From Saitoella complicata NRRL Y-17804 (Eukaryota; Ascomycota; Saitoellomycetes; Saitoellales; Saitoellaceae), in assembly GCF_001661265.1 (NCBI RefSeq), contig NW_017567001.1:1-64000 (forward strand): a stretch of 64,000 nucleotides of DNA. Direction: 5' to 3'. Positions within the stretch are counted from its first letter, which is position 1. Each line of letters starts with the position of its first letter. Of the stretch, positions 1-10,062 are shown one piece after another. Below the pieces are notes generated by a model that did no database searches, was not told the DNA's origin, and saw only the letters and a program-made list of their open reading frames with translations. Both the position numbers and the translations under genes were made by a program.

Positions 1-54
1 CCCTAACCCTAACCCTAACCCTAACCCTAACCCTAACCCTAACCCTAACCCTAA
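1..54. repeat. Telomere repeat tract, (CCCTAA)9
   Basis: Nine uninterrupted CCCTAA hexamers start at base 1 and stop at base 54. This is the C-rich strand of the TTAGGG telomere type common to filamentous fungi and many other eukaryotes, so the window begins at a chromosome end. The real array is probably longer, since assemblies usually trim telomeres. There is no degenerate transition zone: unique coding-like sequence begins at base 55. Confidence 0.97.
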
Positions 55-1059
55 CTCAAGGACTGGGAGACCTTGTGCGAAGCTTATGTTCTCTGTATTG
101 CACTTGAACTCCCTGCAGATGACATCGAGAAGATCAGGGTGTTCTTCAAGACTTTTGTGACCGAGTACGAGGAGCTCTACTACCAGAACAACTTCGATAG
201 ACTACATGTCTGCCCTTCGAGCCTGCATATGGTTCTTCACATTGCTGATTGCATCGAGTACTTGGGACCTTGCTGGGTATTCTGGGCATTTGCGATGGAG
301 AGGGTTTGTGGCATGGTTGTGCCTCAAGCCAAGTCGAAATCCGAGTTGAACACCAGTCTTGCCAACTCTGTGCTGTTGGGTGAGCAGCTGAAGCACTTCC
401 AGTACGTGCGACAGACCTCCCCCATGTTCTGCTCCTTTCTGTGGGACCCTGATGTCACTCGATCGTTTGCTATGGAGTGCGAGAATGGCTGGTTTGTTGC
501 TCCCGAGAGGATACTGCACTTGTCTCCACAAGCTCATCGAGATCTCATCCTCTACTTCCACTCTACCATCACTGGAACAGCCCGAACTCTACCAGCATCC
601 GTTGATACAGTACCTCGCAGAGTCTTCGGGTACAAACGCTTCAAGCTGTCAAATGGACGTGACATGCTCGGTTCTGCCTTCAGTCAGAGGAGATCAGATC
701 AGACTCCTGCCTCGAACATCATCCTATACATTCAGGAGACTGAAGGTGTTTACGAAGTCTTCTTTGGTGAGGTGCTGGCCTTTGCAAGACCTGAGTTCAA
801 TGGTGAGATACATCCTCTGGCTTACGTATGAGCATACGGGCCTGCCCACCGTCGAAGGAAGAAGTTCTATGTTGCTGATGCCAGACCTTCGGGGAAGCTG
901 TATGAATGGGTGCATGTTGGTGCCATTGAACGATTAGTGGGTAATCTGAGTATGAAGGCATTATCAAGTGAGGCTCGGCTTGGGAGGAAGCCGGTGTGGA
1001 TCATAGATAGGCAGACTTCTGCTTGGAACAGTACTACTAATCTGATTGCTGACATGTGA
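55..1059 (+). pseudogene. Decayed CACTA (Tnp2-type) DNA transposon ORF, cut by the telomere
   Basis: The reading frame is open from the first base after the telomere (55) to a TGA at 829-831, and continues in the same frame for 75 more codons to TGA 1057-1059. The N-terminal half contains a histidine/tryptophan block (LHMVLHIADCIEYLGPCW, then FAMERVCGM) that resembles the DUF4218-like module found downstream of Tnp2 transposases in fungal and plant CACTA elements. The catalytic transposase region is absent and would lie beyond the telomere junction. The inner stop sits where VR would suit the frame (GTA TGA), so a CGA-to-TGA change is likely. No terminal inverted repeat was found. Family assignment is from motif resemblance only. 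Confidence 0.55.
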
Positions 1060-2004
1060 GGCCAACAGATCACGAGAGGAGGGCGGAGGAGGTGCTGTAA
1101 GTCGCTTCTGGTTATTGTTCTGGTTTTCAGTTTCACCTTTTCAAAAACCTGGATAAAACCAGAACTTTGTCATGGAGATTCCATGAGCCTAACAGCTGCT
1201 CATTGAAATTCCAGAAGCGTTCTAACCGTAGGGCACTTTGCGTAGCATTTCATGAACTCTGATGAATAATGTAGTGGATTTTGCATGATACTTCTGTCTG
1301 CTTGCTTCGTCTATATCAATATATCCCGCGGAATGTCGAGTATCTTGTCCGGCTATTTCAAGGATTATGTCTGTTACTTGTCAGAAATTGCAGCGCGAGG
1401 ATCCCCAGGATTTTGGTAATCCACATGACTTTCGTATAGAAATATACCTGGAAAGACAATCCCCAACTATGTAAGGCTCGTGAATTTGCGTCATTTTGAC
1501 ATTTGATGTTGTGTTTACTCCGACTCTTTTCTGGCAATAATCCTCAATTTTACCTGGGATTGCGATTCGTCTTGCCCTGCAGCACTAACGCTCATGTAAA
1601 CTACCTGATTCTGTACTGGGTAGCATGCACGTTACATGACACCATGGTCAGCATGTAATCAGCATGTAAATTTACGTGACATGTAAACTATGGGAAGATG
1701 ATGCAAGATGTTTACAACAACAGATTACATCACAGACAGCGTTGTATAATTTACAGACTGATCATAGAATACCATCAAGTGTACCACGTCCATCGCCATC
1801 ATAGACACAGAAATCCCTTATGGACCCAGCGCTCGTACCCTGTTCGTGATGATTAACCCACCCAAAAGTCATAGATCATGGGCTAAACCCGAATTCTCTT
1901 AGGCAAGTGCGTCATCCACGTCAAAACTGCAGCTTCGTCTGGGATTACACATAAACTACATACTACATTCTAGCTTACTACCCTGGGAAAAATTCTAGAC
2001 TAAA

Positions 2005-2042
2005 GCGTGGATTACGATACTTGACATTACCATGGATTAAGC
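2005..2042 (+). repeat. Subtelomeric dispersed repeat, copy A
   Basis: A segment of about 38 bp with two GGATTA motifs separated by a TTGACATTA block. Its core at 2021-2039 matches 3562-3580 with one mismatch in 19 bases, and the flanking GGATTA motif is also shared, so the similarity extends beyond the core. Confidence 0.6.
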
Positions 2043-3452
2043 CAATTCAAAATATCACGGATTACAATCCCAATAAAATCAGATCACTGTTCAAGAAAAG
2101 TCAGAGCGCGATACCTGAGAAAATAGCGTAAATGACACCTATATGTCTTGAAGATGAAGCCGTGCTGTACACACTGTCTGCACATGGAACGCAGATGGGC
2201 CTTCTGCTACATATGAACACAATCAACATTACTTAGGGAATGTCCACGACTTGCTTATCGAATTGAGTTCAGGAATTCCCATGAGCGAAAGTCTCACCTT
2301 CCATAACATGTTATTTCCACGATCTGCATATGAAGTTTCGGGAACTGAATCCCACAAGCGCTAAGGTCGTAGGGATAGATGATGTCATAAATGCTGTCAT
2401 ATTGTGTCATGTACATGTCATGTGTGTGTAACGGTTTCATAGGGTAAATTTTCCGAAAATCCCTAGGTCCGAACTTGCCCTGCGGACCTGGCGCTCATGG
2501 TATTGGATTCTGTAATTTCCATACTAGGAGTTTGGGAATATCCACGTTATCGAACGTGAGACTTTTTGCTCATGGAAAATCTGGAATTGAATTCCAGAAG
2601 CGCATCGTATAAATTCCACGAGCGCATGGAAGGGTCCCAGCCAGGTAAACTTGTGATATATATGTTTATCAAGAGCATTTGTTGCTGTAGTAGGGATAGG
2701 TATTTCAGTCTGGCTGTCTGGCGGTTCTATGTGTATCAATACTGAGGGTCTATCGGACGACTTTGGGAGTTGTACGTTGATGCCAGATTTGTAGGGTTGC
2801 ACCATAGAGGTGATCATGATGTACAGGGGCTGTATAAAGGACACAAAGCCTTCCGGACCGCGTACGGATTTAGCTGTCGACATACATTCGTGAATGTTGA
2901 TTGTGCGGAGCGTCACCTCTTCATACGCATACAGCGCCTTCAAGCGAACGTGTGCCGGATGAGCACGCCAAGGAGAGCCAGATGATCGAACACACTCATG
3001 TCAGTCCCCCTTCCTCGTAGATGTCGCCGGAGCTCTTGGCTTAGATTGAGTGCTGCTGAAGAATGCCCGTGGCGCTGCGGGGTATTCTCAAACGACATAC
3101 AGGAAGTGAGTGAGTTGTCGAGCAGATCTGGCATGGGATCCGGTATTACCTTAAAGCTTGGTCTGATACTGGAAGCATGTACGTTCGATCCAGTTGCGCT
3201 TCTTGTACAGTTCTTATTGGTGCCTCTGTGTGGGTAAAGTAACAATTCTTCTTCGTGTAGTTGACATTTTGCAGATGCATATGTCCCACGATTGCAGCAG
3301 TGTGGCGGTACGCGGCTGGTGCGATTTCGTGCGCCTGCACCGCGACCGTACTGGTTACCAGTAAGCCGCCGGCTCCTGGAATTTCCATGAGCGCGTGCGC
3401 CCTATGATGCGAGTTGTCCAGGATTAAACCCACTCAGTCCTAAAGAAATGTG

Positions 3453-3477
3453 TAATCCATGTCAAAACCATGGATTA
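3453..3477. repeat. Perfect 9-bp inverted repeat (hairpin)
   Basis: TAATCCATG at 3453-3461 is followed by a 7-nt spacer and its exact reverse complement CATGGATTA at 3469-3477. A weaker version (TAATCC...GGATTA, 6-bp arms) is present around 4060-4085. The arms are the same motif that recurs singly across the subtelomere. Confidence 0.75.
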
Positions 3478-3545
3478 GACAAGGAGCACATGTGGATTAT
3501 GGAAGTTAGTGTGGTTTACAATCCACCCTAAAAACAACGATGGAA

Positions 3546-3585
3546 ACATGGATTATAGTCCTTGACATTATCATGGATTACGGCC
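3546..3585 (+). repeat. Subtelomeric dispersed repeat, copy B
   Basis: Partner of the repeat at 2005-2042: the same order of CATGGATTA, TTGACATTA and CATGGATTA. The two copies are about 1.5 kb apart in direct orientation, and both lie next to further inverted copies of the TAATCCATG motif. Confidence 0.6.
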
Positions 3586-4697
3586 TGGAAAGAAATTCCG
3601 CAGTTTATGGCATTATACAGAGACATGACTAGCATACACGACATCATATTTACGTCACAGCTTTCCTATTTGGTTTAGTGTGTGGTATGCGTGGCTATAC
3701 AGGAATGCGAACATATAAACCAGAGCCCACCAACCACTTGAAAAATTTCCGAAAATCTTCTAAGTCACTACAAACAAAATCAAAGTCAGGTATGATAGAT
3801 GATACTTCTCTTCAAGTGAGCTTATGCTCACATGTTGAGTTATAGACCTATAAAACCACTACCATGGCCGTCAGGATACTGATAATACACTTCATTTTCT
3901 CGCATGTTTGCCCCCATAGTGTTGCGCATTTGCCCCCAATTTATAGCAACTTTCCTGATTTTTCAAGAATCTTACATGATAGAATCATGTATTAAACCCA
4001 AAAAACCATGGATTATGCCTGATTATATCAAGCAATGGGTGCGCAAAAGCCTGAGAAAATCAGGTATAATCCATGGTAAAAATCAAGGATTAATCCCACT
4101 TTTTGTCCACGATTAGTTTGACATAGGAATATGCTTCTGGAATTCGTTGTGGAATTCATGTCTGGTATATCATGCTTCTGATATTCGACCAGATCAAAGA
4201 CGAAAATAATTCCAGAAAAAAGTCTTGGAAAATCCATGAGCTTACCCACTGCTCATGGAAATTCCATGAGCGATAGGACCGTAGGGTGTCATTGGACCCC
4301 ACATTTTTCGGGATTTTGCCTCAAGCGTTCTTTAACTATTTCTGGAAAACGAAACCCCGGAATATGGATCGCTGGCTAAATTCAAAGGTTTCATGTTGGC
4401 GGTATCTAGGTAGTATTGTAGGTGCATATATTCGCCAGCAGAGCTTGCCTGTGTGTCGTTGCAAGTAGCTTATATACAGGTATAACGCAAGTATACATGT
4501 AACTGCAGACATTGCTCATTGGAAAGCTCCGCGAGCTTAAGTACTCATGGTTTATACAGTCCTGGCGATAAATGAGCACGAAGAGTGATATATTTATGCG
4601 ATCCCCGATACAATATAGTTGATGATAAAACGTGCATACTGGCTATTCATTATTCCACCGCTTGAAAACGTACATATTCAACCAATGCATCCACAAC

Positions 4698-6595
4698 CTA
4701 GATGAGACCATAATCCTCCTTAATCAAGTCTGCAGCCTTTTCGGCCAGCATATATACGGCACCCTGAATGTGCTGGTCGGGTATCACAGGGAAAATAGAA
4801 GCGTCTACGATTCTTAAGGCCTGGACACCGTATACACGCAACCTACTGTCAACAACTCCGCCCTGCTCCTCTGGCAGCATCCGAGCTGTACCGCTGGCAT
4901 GCCACACAGGAATCACGGTTGACTTGATATAGGTCAAGAGTGTCTCATCGTCGGTGATGCTTGCGCCGGGTACGACTTCACCGTTATTCGGACCGAGGGT
5001 GTATTGCGAAATGGCAGCTTGACCCAGTATTTCCCTGAGATTCTTGAATGCGTGAAGTGCGATCTGCTGGTCGACTTCGGTGGACAAGTAGTTAAGATTG
5101 ATAACAGGGGCGTCTTGAATGCTGTCGCTCTGTAGGGTGACGCTGCCTCTGGAAGTCGGTGCAAGCAGTGCGGCAGTCAGAGACATGAAGCTTTCGTTCC
5201 TGTAGGGCGGGTACAGAGAGAAAGACGTTGGTAATTGCGATGGATAGTATACACTTTCCCACAAGTATTCGAGATGCGCCTGCTGAGTACGATTCTGCGA
5301 CTCGTAGATTTCCTGCGCACCTAGAGCTTGCAGTTCGGCTTCGGATAATTGCTGGAATCCGTAATTGGGTCCCACGGTGGATGTCAAAGGTCCAGAATGG
5401 TTGGTCGCGTACTCTTTCGCCGCAGCCTGAAGGAGGTCGATACGGTTGTAAAGCTGTGATTCTGAAACATCTACTTCTGTGCGGGCGATTAAACTGAAGT
5501 AACAGTGATCCTGTAAGTTGCGACCGATATTTTCATTGACGAGATATGTCTGTAAGCCGAAATCGTCGAGTGTTTCCTGTGGTCCAAGACCGGAAAGAAG
5601 CAAAAGTTGGGGTGTTTGGAACACGCCAGCGCTGAGAACAGTTTCTTTTCTTGCAGTGACGTTAACGGTCATGCCAGTGAGCGAATCCATAAAGACAACT
5701 CCAGTTGCTGCCACAGTGCCATGGAATTGTTGCTCGAGCAAAATCTGCTGGACCTGAGCGAGGGGTTTGACGGTCAAGTTGGTACGGTTTCTCACGGGCT
5801 TGTAATAGCCGTCGTACGAAGAAACTCGACGGTGCAGCGCATCCATGACCATGGGCGCTTCTTTTGTACCAAGAGCGTCTCCAGACATAATGTCGTCGAC
5901 GATGGAGACATTGATAGCTTGAAGTGCTTCGATGAAGCCGGTAGCAGCCGAGGAGACGTAACTGGGGTATGAGAGAGAGATTGGTCCGTCGGTGGAATAG
6001 GCAGTCTCGTTGAACGTTTGGAATGGCGCGACGTCGACCGGAATGAAGGAGGTGCTCTTCCGAAAGTAAGGAAACACAGATTTCCAATCCCAACCTACAT
6101 TGCCCAGGGATGCCCAGAGATTGTAGATAGTGGCAGACCCCCTGCCGTACAGGAGGCCATTGAGGAGAGTACTCCCCCCAACTCCTCTGCCACGGTGATA
6201 GACGATGGTGCGGTTCCCAAGGGATTCCTGCGGTGGCGTAGCGAAGGCCCAGTCCAATTGAGTTCCGAGAACCAGCTGACTTGCCCCCGGTGTAGAGTAC
6301 GCACCCACAACGTCCTCAGGAAACTGACCCGCTTCGAGGACTAGAATAGTATGACTCTCAATCTCGCTCAACCGGACGGCGAGAGCTAGGCCAGCAGCTC
6401 CGCCTGATAGCATTTAGCATACGTTCTTCTCTCAGTTTGAAATTGCTTACCGCCAACGATTACGAAATCATACGCAGCCGCAACACTCAAGCTCGTGCAT
6501 TCGGCGTACGGAAAGCAGAGACACACGCAAAGAAGAAAGCATCCGTGAAGATAGCGAGAGATAGCCACAGGTAGGCGAGTGTGCAGCGAGGGCAT
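4698..6595 (-). CDS. Secreted GMC-family FAD oxidoreductase (AA3-like)
   Basis: FAD-dependent oxidation of an alcohol, sugar or related substrate outside the cell; the exact substrate cannot be read from sequence. Start is the ATG at 6595, followed by a hydrophobic leader (LHGCFLLCVCLCFPYAEC) that looks like a signal peptide. A 47-nt intron (6404-6450) interrupts the dinucleotide fold; splicing gives YDFVIVGGGAAGLALAVRL, the ADP-binding GxGxxG motif. The GMC signature HRGRGVGGSTLLNG and the C-terminal catalytic block VWHASGTARM plus HIQGAVYMLAEKAADLI are present. The product is 616 aa, normal for the family, and appears complete. It is the first intact gene from the telomere. Aryl-alcohol oxidase, glucose dehydrogenase or choline dehydrogenase-like activities are all possible. 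Confidence 0.92.
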
Positions 6596-8471
6596 ATTTG
6601 GAAGTTGCGAGTTCAACAGAGGCTCGAAGGCAACTGCAAAAAGATAATCACGGAGTACGCAGCTGGGTAGCCATTAGTAGGGCCATAGACGGCATTTATA
6701 TGAGACCGATGCTGATCAGAAATGTATACGTTCGGCCTCAGATAAAGAGATCGGTCGTTTTGGGTATGGGAGGATTGGCAATGAGATATGTGACAGCCGC
6801 ACACGTTTGCGGCCCGATGCCCCAGTTATAGGTCAACCAACGCGTGCAGCAGCATCGGAGATAGAAATGACCCTATTCGGAGTTATGGCCGAAGATGGTC
6901 GTCGTTGTCTAGCTATAAGGGAAGACCACCGCTGTTGCAACGGGTGCATTCATCGTCTACTCTGTTCTATCCCTATCAATTGCGATGGCTAGTTATGCTG
7001 CTAGCGGGAAAGGAGGGTGAGAGTTCAGGAGTCACGTTCGATGGAAGACGGGAGATTGGAGGAGACAGTTACCGTACAACTACAAGCGTCAACAACAACC
7101 TTGAATCTTTACCAGAGTAGAATCTTTGCTGTCACTTCACGTCGACATCCGCGTCATCTCTGGCTAGCGGCGGCAATTGGCATCCGCGACCGGCACGGAG
7201 TACGACAGCCGGCAAGCAGCAGCAGCTCGACTCGACACATCAATTGCAACACCTAACATATGGACTCACCGTTCTTTACGTGTAACAGAAACAATTGGCC
7301 GAAGTGTATGCAGTGTGCCTGCTGGAAATGGGGAGACGGGACTGCTTGGAAAGAAGCTGGGGATGATTGGGAGGAGGAAGGTGGACTGTTGAGGTCGAAA
7401 CGATACGATCGGACCGTATCCGTGAGCCGCCGGAACCGCAAGGTGAGGTATTACGACAATGCAACTTGCTCATGGGATGATGCCGTCGTATGGTTCCCAT
7501 CCATAAGTTACGAAAACGCATACAGAATACGGAATCGAGACGCATGGCTTCGGTGAAGTGCGGCTGTGTCGCGGTTCTGCCAAGTACGGGTTATCAGATC
7601 AAAGCCAATTGTCTTGGCAAGCCGCGGTCAGCCGCAATACGGTACTCAGTATATACATGCAGTTAACGTTGCTGCGGCCGTATACCAAGCTTCGGCACGC
7701 GAACACGTGAACGTCGACTGCAAATACAGTGACTGAGCTTTAAAATAAGAATCGGAGGGTTACATGACACTGTCTCAAGACTACGTGCCGAGTATACCAA
7801 GGCTACCAAGGCTACCAAGCATAGCAAGCATTGGCGATGACAACGACACGTCGACGACGGCCCTATAGCGAGACGGTCCTCCATTGGCAACGGCAAGTAA
7901 CATGGCCGTGACACATCGAGCTCGGCGAATCGGTATTTGGCATCGGGCCGAGGGATGCGTGGAGTTGCATGTGGCCAACGGCGGCGCGCAGTAGCCGATC
8001 CCTCGCTTATGAATCGTGCGTGACGCTGCAGTCGAAGTTGACTGACCGTGAAGAAGACCGCGTAGGAGAGAGCGCAAAAGACGAGGAAACACCTCAGAGT
8101 CGATGAAGATGACGTTTGTGATCGTACTCGTACTCGTCTCCGTATGACTCCGTAGTCAGCGCTCGTAACACAGTGAGTGGCAAGCACCACATGGTCCCTA
8201 AATTAGTAATAGATCGGTGCGCGGTTCTCGGGCCGATGTGTGCAGCCGATTGAAGCTTCTGCTTCTGGCGCAAGTCTTGCTGAAAAATACATCCACCCGG
8301 TCCGACTCACAAAAAAGGGGAATGGGTCCGAACCCGATTACCCTATAACAATCACTCTTTCTTCCTCTACACCATCGAGTGCTGTGCACCTAGCCATAAC
8401 AACTTTACACCCTTCTGAATACCCGCATATACGACCGCATTCACATCATAGCATACAACCCCTATCAATCA
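6596..8471. other. Gene-free interval
   Basis: Almost 1.9 kb in which I see no supportable gene. Open frames here are short and lack family features. A three-fold CTACCAAGG-like direct repeat lies near 7795-7820. The last 120 bases before 8472 are pyrimidine-rich (8355-8470), as expected for a fungal promoter or leader of the next gene. Confidence 0.6.
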
Positions 8472-9662
8472 ATGTCAGCCATTCCCGCCGGTCAGGACTA
8501 TATTCTCGCCGTTCCAGCACCAGTTGGAAAGCTTCATCAGGCGCGTCGTCGCCTTCTTCTCCAAGTTCAGCGCCTTGAATGCTCCTCTGGACGTCCAAGG
8601 GCTGTGCCTCTCCTCAACCTCAACGTTCGCCAACGCTCCGGTTCTGACGTCAACGCCGCCGAGGTCGTCTCCACCGATACCAACAAACGTGTTGCTTCTC
8701 TTCGTCTCTCCAAAACAGCAAACAAGCGTTGCAGCATTGCTTCTGAAGCCTTGGCTGACAATGGTGGCTGCGTGGAAATGACGCACGGTACCGACAACTG
8801 GATCTGGGACGCGTCGCCTCTGCTGTCAAACACCGACAAATCATTCAAGGGGTGGGAGTTTCGAGTCACCCTCCCTGGCCTTCACGGCGCCGACAACACT
8901 GCGGTCGTTCGCTGGACACTCGTCAAGAAGGCTCGCCAAGAGCGTCAGCGCATGATGACCGAGTCCGGTGCTTCATCACCCCGCCCCGACACCCCGGCCC
9001 GCTGCAACTCTTACCCTCCAGTACGCCCGAGCTTCCAGTCAATGCGTCGTCATTCGTCGGCCGCCACACAGGGCGCTCCTCCGGCCAAATCTGCATACAA
9101 CTGGAAATTCACCATCGTTCGTCTGCCCGGATCTGCTCACAAGGTTTCTTCGTCCAACATTGCTCAAGCTTACCTCGGTCCTCAAGCCTTACGTGTCTTG
9201 GGCCACCCAGCTACGAACATCACGCAGCTGATGGGCGATGAGGTAAAACCTATCATGAGTCAGAGACGTTTCCCACCAGGGCGTGTTGTCGAGTTGATCC
9301 TCTCAACTGCTCTATGGGTTGCGATGAAGGAGGGCTATGTGAATGCTACCGTACCACCAGCTCTCCCGCAGTGCGACCCGTGCGCCGAGCAGCAGGCGCA
9401 ACAGTCGTCTATGCCTCGCTCATCCTCGTCACCACTCTCGCCAACTGGACCGCTTCCTGTACCCAGGTCGCCAAGATCGCTCTCGGGTGAGACTCTGCAT
9501 GACTCTCATCACTCTGCCATCACCCCGCAGGCCACAGTAGTCAAGGTTGCTCCTCCAATGAAAACTGGACATGGCAAAAAGATGCAGCGCATCTTGACTG
9601 TCCTCACGCTTGGAATGATGCACACAAAGAAAAGGCAGATGGCTGGCGCAGCTGTCGCTTGA
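8472..9662 (+). CDS. Hypothetical protein, 396 aa
   Basis: Uninterrupted frame from ATG 8472, preceded by a CT-rich leader, to TGA at 9660-9662. The N-terminal block DYILAVPAPVGKLHQARRRL resembles a conserved N-terminus I associate with uncharacterised filamentous-fungal proteins. The middle holds tryptophan-containing segments (WIWDASPLL, KGWEFRVTLPG, YNWKFTIVRLPG) separated by a Ser/Pro-rich linker, and the C-terminus is Ser/Pro-rich and basic. There is no signal peptide, membrane segment or catalytic motif. The repeated W-aromatic strands suggest a beta-rich fold, but this is inference. Function unknown. Confidence 0.75.
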   Translation: MSAIPAGQDYILAVPAPVGKLHQARRRLLLQVQRLECSSGRPRAVPLLNLNVRQRSGSDVNAAEVVSTDTNKRVASLRLSKTANKRCSIASEALADNGGCVEMTHGTDNWIWDASPLLSNTDKSFKGWEFRVTLPGLHGADNTAVVRWTLVKKARQERQRMMTESGASSPRPDTPARCNSYPPVRPSFQSMRRHSSAATQGAPPAKSAYNWKFTIVRLPGSAHKVSSSNIAQAYLGPQALRVLGHPATNITQLMGDEVKPIMSQRRFPPGRVVELILSTALWVAMKEGYVNATVPPALPQCDPCAEQQAQQSSMPRSSSSPLSPTGPLPVPRSPRSLSGETLHDSHHSAITPQATVVKVAPPMKTGHGKKMQRILTVLTLGMMHTKKRQMAGAAVA

Positions 9663-10062
9663 TTGAAAAGGAAAGAAAAAAAAAAAGAGATGGAATTGGA
9701 TGGAACTTTTGGGTCGGCGTATTATCATTATCGGGTCTTCATGCATTTTCTATTGGATTGAATGGGTATGGCTACGGAGTTTTTGTATTGTGTTTCTTTT
9801 TCATCACCGCTGGTCAAGGTCAGGGTCAAAAGCATTCTTATCGCATTGCGTTTTCTGAGGTTAGGGTACGACACTCCTCTCTGCTAAATGAGATTCTCTT
9901 ATCAACTTGAATATTCCTTTCCTTGTCGAGATCAACACGGATCGTCAACAGTAAAAAGTTAGCTAAACATATATGGTATCCAAATCAGCTGGGCAGTCGC
10001 CGACACAATATGCAAAATCCCCAGTAAATCCCAATATCAAATCACACCGACCTCATTACCAC
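9663..10062. other. Convergent 3' intergenic region
   Basis: Four hundred bases between two convergent genes. A purine tract with an A11-type run starts at about 9670 and lies just after the stop of the upstream gene. Nothing else is recognisable. Confidence 0.5.

Larger units (their letters stand above)
1060..4697. other. AT-rich subtelomere without convincing genes
   Basis: About 3.6 kb with frequent stops in all frames and many short, diverged, dispersed motifs. One recurring family is TAATCCATG/CATGGATTA, seen near 1416, 1940, 2007-2060, 3411-3580 and 4005-4080. A second is GGAATTCCATGAGCG-like, near 1165-1230, 2270-2290, 2555-2620, 3378-3395 and 4215-4275. A third is the segment around CTTGCCCTGC...CGCTCATG at 1571 and 2473. 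The stretch 2640-3420 has higher GC and longer open frames than its flanks but no recognisable family. The whole looks like old duplicated subtelomeric DNA. Confidence 0.75.

Noticed and set aside
7663-8190. 175-codon minus-strand frame in the 6.6-8.5 kb gap
   Set aside because: Arg/Ser/Cys-rich translation, no homology signal, no promoter context; likely random.
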